The notes under the pieces: model-generated
What the model saw: only the letters and a program-made list of their open reading frames with translations
Told to the model about the DNA's origin: nothing
Databases searched by the model: none
Position numbers and translations under genes: made by a program
Assembly (NCBI GenBank): GCA_963762605.1
Contig: CAVXLJ010000025.1
Coordinates: forward strand, 124,001 to 188,000
Source: CAVSRC01 sp963762605
GTDB lineage: Bacteria > Pseudomonadota > Alphaproteobacteria > Rhizobiales > Kaistiaceae
Length of the DNA stretch: 64,000 nt
Reading direction: 5' to 3'
Part shown: positions 36,330-44,584 of the stretch, piece by piece
Position numbering within the stretch: position 1 is the first letter of the stretch
How the letters are laid out: every line of letters begins with the position of its first letter

Positions 36330-38347
36330 GGCGCAACTCCGCCGGCGGCCTTGGCGGCGAGCGCCGCGGCGATCTCCGCGAAGACGCTCGCCCAGTCGCC
36401 GGCCTGGGCCTGGCGGAACAGCCGCATGGTCGGATACCAGGGCGAATCGCTGCGGCCGCTCTGCCAGCGCCAGTCCGGCTGCTTGGCGAGCGCCACCCAC
36501 ACCGGACGGCCGAGGGCGCCGCTGAGGTGAGCCGGCGCCGAATCCGACACAATCATCAGGTCGAGATTGGCGATCACCGCGGCCATCTCGCGGAAGCCGT
36601 CGGGGTTGTTGACCAGTTCCTCGCCCAGCGTCTCCACCGCCATGCCCGGCGGCAGGTCCGCGAGCTGGTCGAGCCCCCACAGCGCCTGCACGCTGATCAG
36701 CCGCACGCCGGGGACATTTGCCAGCGGCGCGAAATGCTTAAGCGGGATCGAGCGGAATTGGTCGGCGGCATAATCGGAATTGCCCTGCCAGCCGATGCCG
36801 ACCTTGAACCCGTCGCTGCCGAGCCGCGCCGCCCATTTGGCGACGCGCTGCGGATCAGCGGTGAGATAGGGCACGTCAGCGGGGATCTCGGCCTCGCTAT
36901 GGGTGCGGAAGATATGCGGCAGGCTCATCAGCGCCGCCTGGTAGTCAAAACCGGACCGCATGGCGATGTCGCTGCTGACGTCCATGTCGGGAAAGTTCGC
37001 TGCAAACAACCGGCGCAGCGACTCGTGCACCACCATCGACACACGCCCGCCGCGTGCCGCGACCAGCGGCGCGTAGCGCACGAACTGGATGGTGTCGCCG
37101 GCGCCCTGCTCCGCATAGAGCAGCACCTTCTTGGCCGTTATGTCCTCGCCCGTCCACGGCGGAGCGAGCGCAGCCAGCTTGGGCTGGGCGAATTTGGTTC
37201 CTTTCAGCCGCCACTCCTGCGCCGCCCAACCCGCCTCGTAGTCGCCCCGCCCCAGGAAGATGAAGCAGCGGTAAAAGCGGGCAAGCACATCATCCGGATT
37301 TTCCGCGATCGCGCGGTCGTAGACCGCAAGCGCTTCGTCGGGTCGGTCCATGTTGCCGAGGGCGACCGCGCGCGCCTGGTGCAGCAACCCGCCGGACGCA
37401 CCAAGACGTTCGGCCAGGTCAAGCGTCTTCGACGAGTCCTCGTAGCGACCGAGGGCACACAGCGCCATGCCGCGTGCCAGCTGCGCCTCGGGATTCTTCG
37501 GCGCGATCGCCGCCGCGGCGTCGGCCGCCGCCAGCGAATCGGCAAACCGCCTCAGCTTCTCGAGCACACGCGCCCGGCTGACCAGGACGCCGATATCGTC
37601 CGGATCGCGGGCAAGCATGGCATCGACGATTGCCAGCGCTTCCTCGGCGCGTTTGGCGTCGCGCAAAATGCCGATCTTCGTCAGCAGCGCGTCGCGATCG
37701 TCGGCGTCGACCGCCAGGACCTTGTCGACTTCGGCCAGCGCCTCCGCCACCTGGTTGACCTGCCCGTAGGCACCGGCGGCGCCGACATGGGCAGCGGCAT
37801 AGCCCGGGCGAAGCACCAGCGCCCGGCGGAAATCGTTGAGCGCATCCGCCGCCTTGCCGCGGGCGGTGAGCACCATGCCGCGATTGACCAGCGCCTCTGG
37901 ATAGGCCGGTTGCGCCTTGAGCGCGCGGTCATAGGCGGCGAGCGCCTCGTCCCAGCGGCTGAGATCGCGCAGGATATTGCCCCGGTTGAAATGGGCGGTG
38001 GCGTATTCGGGCCGCAGCGCCAGCGCCTTGTCTTGCGCCGCAAGCGCATCTTCGAGCCGGCCAAGCTCCTGCAGAGCCACGCCGCGGTTGCTGTGCGCCT
38101 CGGGGAAGGCGGGAACCAGGCGCACCGCGGCATCGAACTCGCGCAGCGCGTCGCGCGGCCGCCCCTGCTTGAGGCGGATGTCGCCCATGATGTTGCGCCC
38201 GACCGGGTTCTTCAGCGCGGCACCGCCGACGGACTGCAGCACGTCCGCCGCCTCGTCGAGCCGCTCGGCCTGGATATGCGCGATCGCGGCACCCAGCGTG
38301 TCGGCAAGCGCGCTCTGTGCCGCCCGGTCTTTGAGATCCTTGTTCAT
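36326..38347 (-). CDS. TPR protein with C-terminal glycosyltransferase-like domain (paralogue)
   Basis: A 673-residue relative of the downstream gene, with about eleven TPR units (residues 10-400, e.g. EAHSNRGVALQELGRLEDAL) and the same C-terminal GT-B-like domain (VGIGWQGNSDYAADQFRSIPLKHFAPLA; VSDSAPAHLSGALGRPVWVAL; DSPWYPTMRLFRQ). The two proteins share the DWRW and DSPWYPTMR motifs, so the pair arose by tandem duplication. Stop and next start overlap by GTGA. The family is found in alphaproteobacteria as a TPR/glycosyltransferase-like protein; the enzymatic activity is not proven. Confidence 0.8.
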   Translation of the reverse strand: MNKDLKDRAAQSALADTLGAAIAHIQAERLDEAADVLQSVGGAALKNPVGRNIMGDIRLKQGRPRDALREFDAAVRLVPAFPEAHSNRGVALQELGRLEDALAAQDKALALRPEYATAHFNRGNILRDLSRWDEALAAYDRALKAQPAYPEALVNRGMVLTARGKAADALNDFRRALVLRPGYAAAHVGAAGAYGQVNQVAEALAEVDKVLAVDADDRDALLTKIGILRDAKRAEEALAIVDAMLARDPDDIGVLVSRARVLEKLRRFADSLAAADAAAAIAPKNPEAQLARGMALCALGRYEDSSKTLDLAERLGASGGLLHQARAVALGNMDRPDEALAVYDRAIAENPDDVLARFYRCFIFLGRGDYEAGWAAQEWRLKGTKFAQPKLAALAPPWTGEDITAKKVLLYAEQGAGDTIQFVRYAPLVAARGGRVSMVVHESLRRLFAANFPDMDVSSDIAMRSGFDYQAALMSLPHIFRTHSEAEIPADVPYLTADPQRVAKWAARLGSDGFKVGIGWQGNSDYAADQFRSIPLKHFAPLANVPGVRLISVQALWGLDQLADLPPGMAVETLGEELVNNPDGFREMAAVIANLDLMIVSDSAPAHLSGALGRPVWVALAKQPDWRWQSGRSDSPWYPTMRLFRQAQAGDWASVFAEIAAALAAKAAGGVAP

Positions 38348-38388
38348 GCGGCCGGCAAATTAGCGGAGGTCGGCCGGATGGAACAGCT

Positions 38389-39018
38389 TCAAAGCAGAAC
38401 GACCTCGTTGGGAAGTTCGTTGCGGTCGCCAGCGCGCGCCGGGAAGTGGCGCGCGAGCACTGCGCCGACGCCGGCGACCGCCGCCACCAGTCCCTCCGCC
38501 AGCCGGCCACTGCGGATTTCGCCGGTCAGTGCCGCGATCACCGCGTCCCACTCCGCCTGATCGACCCTTGCCGCGATGCCGGCATCGGCCACCACCTCGG
38601 CATGGCGCTCGGCCAGCGACACGAAGATCAAGGCACCGGTGCGCGCCTCGGTCATCTGCAGCCCGTGCGCCAGGAACTGCTGCACGGCCAGCGCATGCGC
38701 CCGTCCGTGCTTCACCCGCCGCGGCACCACAAGCGGCCGCGCCGTTGGCCACGACAGCACCAGCGCCAGCACGATGAACACGACCAGCTGCGCCGCGAAG
38801 ATCGTCGCCGCGGCAAGCGCGGTGAAGAAGACCAGCGGCAGCGGCACGACCAGCGCGGCAAGCGTCGCCCACAGCAGCGGAATGAAGCGGTAGTCGTCGC
38901 TCATCGCGGCCACCACCACGAAGATTTCGCCGGTGGTGCCGGATTCAGCCGCCGCGACCGCATCGCGCACTTTGGCGCGCTCGGCCTCGCTCAAGGCGTG
39001 TTTCGCCAGCATCGTCAC
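38389..39018 (-). CDS. TPM-domain membrane protein (COG3762-like)
   Basis: A protein of about 209 residues with a TPM domain split by two membrane helices: HALSEAERAKVRDAVAAAESGTTGEIFVVV, then hydrophobic segments near residues 48-75 and 72-92, then HGRAHALAVQQFLAHGLQMTEARTGALIFVSLAERHAEVVAD. It is probably an inner-membrane protein of unknown function. The GTG at 39018 overlaps the upstream gene's stop (GTGA); ATG 39012 is two codons in. It is the third gene of a LemA-TPM-TPM operon. Confidence 0.82.
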   Translation of the reverse strand: MTMLAKHALSEAERAKVRDAVAAAESGTTGEIFVVVAAMSDDYRFIPLLWATLAALVVPLPLVFFTALAAATIFAAQLVVFIVLALVLSWPTARPLVVPRRVKHGRAHALAVQQFLAHGLQMTEARTGALIFVSLAERHAEVVADAGIAARVDQAEWDAVIAALTGEIRSGRLAEGLVAAVAGVGAVLARHFPARAGDRNELPNEVVLL

Positions 39019-39809
39019 CAGCCTCCCGAGGCGCCGCCGCCGCCGAACGAGCCGCCCCCGCCGGAGAAGCCGCCGCCCGACGAAGAGCCGCCACCCCACG
39101 AGCCGCCGGACGACCAGCCGCCGCCGGACGTCCCGCCGCCGCCATGGCGCACGACATTGACGAAGATGATGAGGAACACGCCGATCATCAGGATCGGCAC
39201 CAGCCCGGACAGCCACGAATTGGCCGGGCCGGTCTGGCGTTCGGCGAGCGTCTGGATCTCGGGCGCGTCGCCGGAGAGCACCTGGATGGCGTCGTCGACG
39301 CCGCGCACGATGCCGCCGGGCATGTCGTTGGCGCGGAAGCGCGGCAGGATGGCATTGTCGATGATGACGCTGGAGATGGCGTCGGTCATCGTGCCTTCCA
39401 GCCCGTAGCCGACCTCGAAGCGCACCTTGTGCTCGTTGGGCGCCACGATCAGCAGCAGGCCGTTGTTCTTGTCCTTCTGGCCGATCCCCCAGGCGCGGCC
39501 GAGCTGAACGCCGTAATCGGCGATGTCGGTGCCCTCAAGCGAGGTGAGCGTGACCACCACGAACTGGTCGGTGGTCTTCTCTTCCAGCGCCTTAAGCTTG
39601 GCTTCGATGGCGCTCTTCGTTTCGGCCGGGATGATGTTGGCCTGATCGACCACGCGGCCGCTGAGCGGCGGGAAGCTCAGCGCGGCAACCCCCAGCGAGG
39701 TGAAGGCGGAGAGCACCAGCACCAGCGCCAGCCCGACGAGGAGCGGGATCCAGACGGCAATCGACACGCCGCGCCGCCGGCGGCGCGGCAACGGCGCTTC
39801 CCTGATCAA
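39015..39809 (-). CDS. TPM-domain protein with Gly/Ser-rich C-terminus (YgcG-like)
   Basis: About 264 residues: a basic N-terminus, a membrane helix, a periplasmic TPM domain (GRVVDQANIIPAETKSAIEAKL; DQFVVVTLTSLEG; YGVQLGRAWGIGQKDKNNGLLLIVAPNEHKVRFEVGYGLEG), a second helix near residues 205-225, and a long GGGSSSGGG-type tail. Such proteins are often annotated as methanol-dehydrogenase-type beta-propellers, which is misleading; the TPM domain resembles a phosphatase/photosystem assembly domain. The likely start is TTG at 39809, overlapping the lemA stop by 4 bp; a GTG further in is an alternative. Confidence 0.8.
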   Translation of the reverse strand: MIREAPLPRRRRRGVSIAVWIPLLVGLALVLVLSAFTSLGVAALSFPPLSGRVVDQANIIPAETKSAIEAKLKALEEKTTDQFVVVTLTSLEGTDIADYGVQLGRAWGIGQKDKNNGLLLIVAPNEHKVRFEVGYGLEGTMTDAISSVIIDNAILPRFRANDMPGGIVRGVDDAIQVLSGDAPEIQTLAERQTGPANSWLSGLVPILMIGVFLIIFVNVVRHGGGGTSGGGWSSGGSWGGGSSSGGGFSGGGGSFGGGGASGGW

Positions 39810-40405
39810 TTGAACTTCACCTGAGGTGTCTGCATGGTCTTCTCGTCGATGGTGAAGGTCGCCATCGGCGTCGCATGATAAAACGCCGCGTTCCATAAGC
39901 TGCCGGGCACCGTCTTGATCTCGGTGTTGTAAAGCCTGACCGCCTCGATGTAGTCGCGCCGCGCCACCGCGATGCGGTTCTCGGTGCCTTCGAGCTGCGA
40001 TTGCAGCGCCAGGAAGTTCTGGTTGGACTTGAGGTCCGGATAGTTCTCGGTGATCGAGATCAGCCGCGACAGCGCCGAGCCGACCGCGCCCTGCGCCGCC
40101 TGGAACTTGGCGAAGGCGTCGGGATTGGTGAGGATGTCGGACGGGATCTGGAATTGCGTCGCCTTGGCGCGCGCGTCGGTCACCTCGGTCAGCACCTTCT
40201 CCTCCTGGTGGGCGTAGCCCTTCACCGTCTCGACCAGGTTGGGAATGAGGTCGGCGCGGCGCTGATACTGGTTGAGCACCTGGCTCCAGGCCGCCTTGGC
40301 CTGTTCCTCATAGGTGGGGATGTTGTTGACGCCGCAGGCCGACAGCGCCAGCGACGCAGCGATCACGAAGAGGGCGGCAAGCGAACGGCGGAGGGCAATG
40401 GCCAT
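39806..40405 (-). CDS. lemA: LemA family lipoprotein
   Basis: A 199-residue LemA protein. The N-terminus is a lipoprotein signal with SACG at residues 22-25. The LemA core is clear: YEEQAKAAWSQVLNQYQRRADLIPNLVETVKGYAHQE, ENYPDLKSNQNFLALQSQLEGTENRIAVARRDY and YNTEIKTVPGSLWNAAFY. It is helical and extracytoplasmic. It heads an operon with two TPM proteins, a common partnership. Its role is unknown. The ATG at 40405 has GGGAG upstream. A second LemA lies at 51088-51648. Confidence 0.88.
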   Translation of the reverse strand: MAIALRRSLAALFVIAASLALSACGVNNIPTYEEQAKAAWSQVLNQYQRRADLIPNLVETVKGYAHQEEKVLTEVTDARAKATQFQIPSDILTNPDAFAKFQAAQGAVGSALSRLISITENYPDLKSNQNFLALQSQLEGTENRIAVARRDYIEAVRLYNTEIKTVPGSLWNAAFYHATPMATFTIDEKTMQTPQVKFN

Positions 40406-40484
40406 TTCATGGCTCCCGGTGTTCGAAGAATCGCGGCATAGGTAGGTAAAGCCGGCAACCGTGCAAGCGACAGTGGTCACAGTG

Positions 40485-40910
40485 TCACTTGGCGACCGGC
40501 GTCGTATTGGGGACGCCCTCGGCGCCGATATAGACGGCCAGGATGCGCACCGGCTTGTCGCCCTTGTTGGTGCCGTTATGCGGCCAGTTCATCGCCTCCA
40601 TCAGGCTGTCGCCGGCCTTGTAGATGCGCGTGCCCTTGTCGCCATAGTCGACCTCCAGCGCACCATCGAGCACATAGGCGAAGAGCGGCACGGCGTGTTC
40701 GTGCCAGCCGGTCTCGCCGCCCGGCGGAACGGTGACGATGAGCGCGGTCACGTGTGGCTTGCCGGTGGGATAGGCGATCGGCTGGCCGATGATCGTGTCG
40801 CTGGTCGAGATGAGCGGCGTGACCTCGGTCTTGGCGGAATATCCCTCCTCGGCGCGAGCCGGAAGGATCGAGAATGCGGCAATAAGGGCAAGCGTGGCGA
40901 TGCGCAGCAT
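40485..40910 (-). CDS. Exported cupin-domain protein
   Basis: A 141-residue protein with a signal peptide (MLRIATLALIAAFSILPARA-EE) and a single cupin_2 barrel. The metal-binding histidines appear in GGETGWHEHAVPLFAYVLDG and the second motif in AGDSLMEAMNWPHNGTN. A periplasmic dioxygenase-like or sugar/thiol-binding role is possible, but unknown. ATG 40910 gives a proper signal peptide. It is divergent from imuA across 189 bp that carry a LexA box. Confidence 0.82.
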   Translation of the reverse strand: MLRIATLALIAAFSILPARAEEGYSAKTEVTPLISTSDTIIGQPIAYPTGKPHVTALIVTVPPGGETGWHEHAVPLFAYVLDGALEVDYGDKGTRIYKAGDSLMEAMNWPHNGTNKGDKPVRILAVYIGAEGVPNTTPVAK

Positions 40911-41058
40911 GGGGGGCCTCCCGGGCACAATGGCTGACTTGGGCAGCCCGCCGATACCATGCTCAGCCCTGCGACCTTGTTAAGATTTCCGCAAAAAGGC
41001 CCTCTTCCGGCCTTCCCGCATGCCGCTTGACTCCCAGGCCGAACTCCGGAATCAATAG

Positions 41059-41073
41059 GAACAAATCAGGAAC
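41059..41073 (+). promoter_or_regulatory. LexA (SOS) box of imuA
   Basis: GAAC (41059-41062), AAATCAG, GAAC (41070-41073): an exact GAAC-N7-GAAC, the alphaproteobacterial LexA consensus. It lies 26 bp before the imuA ATG, so imuA-imuB should be DNA-damage inducible. Confidence 0.88.
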
Positions 41074-41099
41074 AAATTCCTCTGTCGAGGACAGAAGCC

Positions 41100-42017
41100 A
41101 TGCGCACACGCGTTTCCATGGCAAGAGATAGCTTTGCCCGGTTGCGCCGCCGGATCGCCGAGATCGAGGGGCGCCCGGTGGTCCACGAATCTGTCGGAGC
41201 GGAGCCGCAATCGCCCCCCTTCCCCCTTGCGAGAGAAGGCCGCGGAGGGGGGTTTTGCCCGGATTTCCAAGGGGGGTACGGGCACAGCTCCAAAGCTGCA
41301 AACGCCCTTCCCTTGGCCCTCCCCCCGCTCGACCGCCTGCTCGCCGGTGGCCTCAGCCGCAACGCCCTGCACGAGGTCCGCAGTGAAACGACACGCGACG
41401 CGGCCGTGGCCACCGGCTTTGCCGCCGCCCTTATCGCCCGCCTCGCCACGATCGACCGACGGCCGGTGCTGTGGGTGGCGGAAGCCTCCGCGCTCAGCGA
41501 GGCGGGCCTGCCCTATGGCGCCGGGCTCGACCGTTTCGGAACCGATTCGAGCCGGCTGATCCTGGTGCGCGTGAACAAGCCCGCCGAGGCCCTGTGGGTC
41601 TTCGAGGAGGGGCTCACCTGCCGCGGCCTTGCCGCCGTGCTCGCCGAGATCCGCGGCAATCCGCGGGTGCTCGACCTCACCGCCACCCGCCGACTGGCGC
41701 TGCGCGCCGAGGGGAGCGGCGTGATGGGCCTGCTCCTGCGCCAGAGCGGCGAAGCGCAAGCGAGTGCCGCCGAGACCCGCTGGTCGGTGGCGCCGTTGCC
41801 AGCAGCGGTGAGTGACGATTACCCGGCCGGCATCGGCCGGCCTTCCTGGCGGCTGACGCTGGAACGCAACCGTCACGGGACAACCGGCACTGCCGATGTG
41901 GAGTGGGACCATGACCGACGCGCCTTTGCCGAAGCCCCGGCGCATTCTCGCTCTGTCGCTGCCGCGCCTGTCGACCGACCGCATCCTGCGCCAGCTCCAC
42001 GGTCCCGCGTGGCGTAG
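41100..42017 (+). CDS. imuA: SOS mutagenesis protein ImuA, with a palindromic insertion
   Basis: A 305-residue RecA-like protein of the ImuA-ImuB-DnaE2 translesion mutasome. Family marks: LPPLDRLLAGGLSRNALHEVRS, VLWVAEASALSEAGLPYGAGLDRFG, TCRGLAAVLAEIRGNPRVLDLTATRRLALRAEGSGV, and WRLTLERNRHG near the end. Between EIEGRPV and ALPLALPPLD about 35 extra residues (33-67) are encoded by a palindromic GC-rich stretch (about 41195-41300), reading SPPFPLAREGRGGGF; family members do not have this. imuB starts inside the last part of imuA. A LexA box precedes the gene. Confidence 0.88.
   Translation: MRTRVSMARDSFARLRRRIAEIEGRPVVHESVGAEPQSPPFPLAREGRGGGFCPDFQGGYGHSSKAANALPLALPPLDRLLAGGLSRNALHEVRSETTRDAAVATGFAAALIARLATIDRRPVLWVAEASALSEAGLPYGAGLDRFGTDSSRLILVRVNKPAEALWVFEEGLTCRGLAAVLAEIRGNPRVLDLTATRRLALRAEGSGVMGLLLRQSGEAQASAAETRWSVAPLPAAVSDDYPAGIGRPSWRLTLERNRHGTTGTADVEWDHDRRAFAEAPAHSRSVAAAPVDRPHPAPAPRSRVA
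41195..41300 (+). repeat. Palindromic insertion in imuA
   Basis: A GC-rich stretch with C runs at 41213-41226 facing G runs at 41246-41252 and 41271-41276, read in frame as SPPFPLAREGRGGGF and onward. It is related in composition and peptide to the better-defined elements in imuB but is less symmetrical; the ends are approximate. Confidence 0.55.
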
Positions 42018-43815
42018 CAACTCATCCTCGCCCGATCGCGACCCCCACCTACCCTCCCCCTTTCAGGGAGAGGAAGCACCCGCGGCTCCGTCATCAGCAG
42101 GAACCGCAAATTCCGCATTGGCGGGTAAGTCCGGTCGCGTGCTGCAAAAGCCCCCTCCCCCTGAAAGGGGGAGGATGGGAGGGGGTCAGGGCAAGGACTC
42201 AGTCGACGCGCCCAGTTTGGGCCCACCGCCCCTTGCCATCGTCGCCAAGGTGAAGAGCGCGCTGCGCCTTGTCGCCCTCGACGCGACCGCCGAGCGCCTC
42301 GGCCTCACTTGCGGCATGGCGCTTGCCGATGCCCGCGCCATGATCCCGGCGCTTGGCGTTGCCGATGACGATCCCGCCGCCGACGCTGCCTTGCTCGCAG
42401 CCATCGCCGACTGGGCCGAGCGCTACACGCCGCTGGTCGCCCTCCACGACCAGACCGGCCTGTTCTTGGACATCACCGGCTGCGCCCATCTTTTCGGAGG
42501 CGAATCGGAGCTTGTCGCCGATTGCGTCGCCCGTCTCCGGCGTCAGGGTTTTCATGCTCGCGCGACCATCGCCGATACGCCCGGCGCAGCTTCGGCGCTT
42601 GCCTGTTTCGGAGCCGATTCGATCACGGTGGTCCCGCCGGGCGGCTCGGCGGCCGTGCTCAAGCCGCTGCCGCTGGCGGCGCTGCGCCTGTCACCAGAGA
42701 CCGTCGCCGCGCTCGACCGCGTCGGCCTGAAGCGCATCGGCCAGATCATTGGGGCACCGCGCGCGCCGCTGGCCGCACGCTTCGGCCGCACGCTCACCCA
42801 GCGCCTCGATCAGGCACTAGGCAGCGACGAGGAGGCGATCAGCCCGCGCCGGCCGGTGCCCGCTTTGCTGGCCGAGCGCCGCTTCGCCGAGCCCATCGGG
42901 CTGGAGGAGGATGTCGCCACAGCACTCGCCTCGCTCGCCGCCACGCTCTGCCAGACGATGGAGGCGCGCGGCCTCGGCGCCCGCCGGCTCGAACTCGCCC
43001 TCTTCCGTGTCGATGGCGTCGTCCCCCGCATCGTCGTCGGCACTGGTCGCCCCTTGCGCGACGCCGGACGCATGCGCGCCCTCTTCAAGGAGAAGTTCGC
43101 GGGCCTCGGCGATGCGCTCGACGCCGGCTACGGCTTCGACATGGTGCGGCTGGCGGTGAGCGAAGCCGCGCCGCTCTCCGCGACCCAGATCGACCTTGAC
43201 GGCGCCGGCGATGCGACAAGCGATCTCGACGGGCTCATCGATCGCATTGGCGCCCGCCTCGGTTCCCGCGCCGTCGGCCGCCTCGCCCCCCGCGACAGCC
43301 ACATTCCGGAACGGGCGGAGGCGTTCGCCGACTATGGCGAATCCGATGGCGACCCCCACCTAGCCTCCCCCTTTCAGGGGGAGGAAGAGCCCGCGGCAGC
43401 GTCGTCAGCGCTACCCGCGATTCCTGCATGGGCGGAGGAGCCTTATCGCAAACAGCAAATGCCCCCTCCCCCTGAAAGGGGGAGGATGGGAGGGGGTCAT
43501 GGCACGTCCTATGAGCCATCCGCGCTGATCTCCCGTCCGCTCCGCCTCTTCGCCCGGCCCGAGCCGGTGGAGGCCGTCGCCGAAGTGCCCGATGGTCCGC
43601 CTGCCCGCTTCCGCTGGCGGCGCACGCTCTATCGCGTCGCCCGCGCCGAGGGGCCGGAGCGCATCGCCGCCGAATGGTGGCGTGACGACGACCTCACCCG
43701 CGATTACTTCCGCGTCGAAGATTTGACCGGCCATCGTTTCTGGCTGTTCCGCGAAGGGCTCTATGGCCGCGAGACCACCGCCCCGCGCTGGTATCTGCAC
43801 GGGGTCTTCGCATGA
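41911..43815 (+). CDS. imuB: SOS mutagenesis protein ImuB (catalytically inactive Y-family polymerase), with two insertions
   Basis: A 634-residue ImuB protein, the hub that links DnaE2 and the sliding clamp during error-prone synthesis. The polymerase-like fold begins RRILALSLPRLSTDRIL, where the acidic metal ligands of Y-family polymerases are absent as in other ImuB proteins, and includes LVALHDQTGLFLDITGCAHLFGGE, VGLKRIGQIIGAPRAPLAARFG and, near the end, RPLRLFARPEPVEAVAEVPDGPP. Two 148-bp inverted-repeat elements are translated in frame, at residues 43-93 and 481-530 (SPFQGEE...PPPPERGRMGGG), both absent from the family. It overlaps imuA by 107 bp. Confidence 0.88.
   Translation: MTDAPLPKPRRILALSLPRLSTDRILRQLHGPAWRSNSSSPDRDPHLPSPFQGEEAPAAPSSAGTANSALAGKSGRVLQKPPPPERGRMGGGQGKDSVDAPSLGPPPLAIVAKVKSALRLVALDATAERLGLTCGMALADARAMIPALGVADDDPAADAALLAAIADWAERYTPLVALHDQTGLFLDITGCAHLFGGESELVADCVARLRRQGFHARATIADTPGAASALACFGADSITVVPPGGSAAVLKPLPLAALRLSPETVAALDRVGLKRIGQIIGAPRAPLAARFGRTLTQRLDQALGSDEEAISPRRPVPALLAERRFAEPIGLEEDVATALASLAATLCQTMEARGLGARRLELALFRVDGVVPRIVVGTGRPLRDAGRMRALFKEKFAGLGDALDAGYGFDMVRLAVSEAAPLSATQIDLDGAGDATSDLDGLIDRIGARLGSRAVGRLAPRDSHIPERAEAFADYGESDGDPHLASPFQGEEEPAAASSALPAIPAWAEEPYRKQQMPPPPERGRMGGGHGTSYEPSALISRPLRLFARPEPVEAVAEVPDGPPARFRWRRTLYRVARAEGPERIAAEWWRDDDLTRDYFRVEDLTGHRFWLFREGLYGRETTAPRWYLHGVFA
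42040..42187 (+). repeat. 148-bp inverted-repeat element, first copy in imuB
   Basis: 34-bp terminal repeats at 42040-42073 and 42154-42187. Each repeat contains its own palindrome (CCTCCCCCT...AGGGGGAGG); in the left repeat one base differs. It is open in the imuB frame. The flanking five bases (ATCGC left, AGGGC right) are only partly alike. Confidence 0.85.
43351..43498 (+). repeat. 148-bp inverted-repeat element, second copy in imuB
   Basis: 34-bp terminal repeats at 43351-43384 and 43465-43498, each with the inner palindrome around CTTTCAG/CTGAAAG. The same length as the first copy, with a partly similar 80-bp centre. ATGGC stands directly on both sides (43346-43350 and 43499-43503), looking like a 5-bp target duplication; 148 + 5 = 153 bp keeps the reading frame. 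Confidence 0.88.
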
Positions 43816-43898
43816 GCCCGCAAGAGCCGCGGCGGAGTGAAGCTCCGACCGGGACCAAGCGAGAGGCGCGGACGGCCGAAGACCCGACCGGGTCAGGA

Positions 43899-44402
43899 TC
43901 AGAGCTGCGACAGGACGAAGTCCGTGCGCGCCACCATGCGGCCGGCGGCCGGCTTGTCGTCGAGGGTGATCTTCAGCGTGCCCTTGCCGGTGTTGACGAT
44001 GGTCATCTTCGCCGTGCGGTCGCCATTGACCGGCTTCGACCAAGTGATGGTGAGGCGGACGGTATCTCCGCTGCGCCGACCGGAGAGACGCGCCGGCCCG
44101 GTGTCGTCGCCGGTATAGGTGCCGCTGTAACGGCTGGTCGCCGGGTCGAAGGCAAGGTCGGCGGCGACGCCGCGACTGATCAGTCCGGCATTGCAGTGGC
44201 CGCGGATGGCGATGCGGTTGTCGTCCGGCGCGCCGGTAAGCAGGCAGCGGACGTTCATCGGGCGGTCGTTGTCGACGACGGTCGCGGTGCCCGACCACGA
44301 ACCATGGAAGCGATCGAGGAAGGAACGTTCTGCGGCATGGGCCGGTGCGCTGGCGGCGCCGATAAGGGCAGCGATACCGAGCGCGATGATCTGGGTTCTC
44401 AT
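43899..44402 (-). CDS. Small secreted protein of unknown function
   Basis: A 167-residue exported protein: signal peptide MRTQIIALGIAALIGAASAP, ending AHA-AE, then a beta-rich domain with FHGSWSGTATVVDNDRP, two cysteines (VRCLLTG and GHCNAG) and YSGTYTGDDTGPARLSGRR. It resembles lipocalin-like periplasmic proteins found in rhizobia, with no known role. The ATG at 44402 gives the signal peptide. It sits on the opposite strand between imuB and dnaE2, so it splits the usual imuA-imuB-dnaE2 cassette. Confidence 0.75.
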   Translation of the reverse strand: MRTQIIALGIAALIGAASAPAHAAERSFLDRFHGSWSGTATVVDNDRPMNVRCLLTGAPDDNRIAIRGHCNAGLISRGVAADLAFDPATSRYSGTYTGDDTGPARLSGRRSGDTVRLTITWSKPVNGDRTAKMTIVNTGKGTLKITLDDKPAAGRMVARTDFVLSQL

Positions 44403-44524
44403 GGTCAAAAAATCTCCGGCCATGCCCGGAGGCAGGCGCAAAGGCGTGGATCGGTTTGGGGTTCGCGTCCCTATCGCACGCCGGACGGGCGGAAATGTGG
44501 CCGTGCCGCCAATTACGTCATTTC

Positions 44525-44543
44525 GTTGATTAACCTTATCAAC
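44525..44543. promoter_or_regulatory. Inverted repeat between the secreted-protein gene and dnaE2
   Basis: GTTGAT (44525-44530), TAACCTT, ATCAAC (44538-44543), 42 bp before the dnaE2 ATG and 123 bp from the divergent start. It is AT-rich compared with its surroundings. It is not a LexA box, and no GAAC-N7-GAAC or GTTC-N7-GTTC is visible in this gap. Confidence 0.45.
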
Positions 44544-44584
44544 ACGGCCGGGTTTCCCCGGTTCCATCGGGGGATGTCTGTCCG

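Noticed and set aside
36527..38560. A 677-codon open frame opposite the TPR gene
   Set aside because: An antisense shadow; the minus strand has clear TPR and glycosyltransferase motifs and coupled stops and starts.
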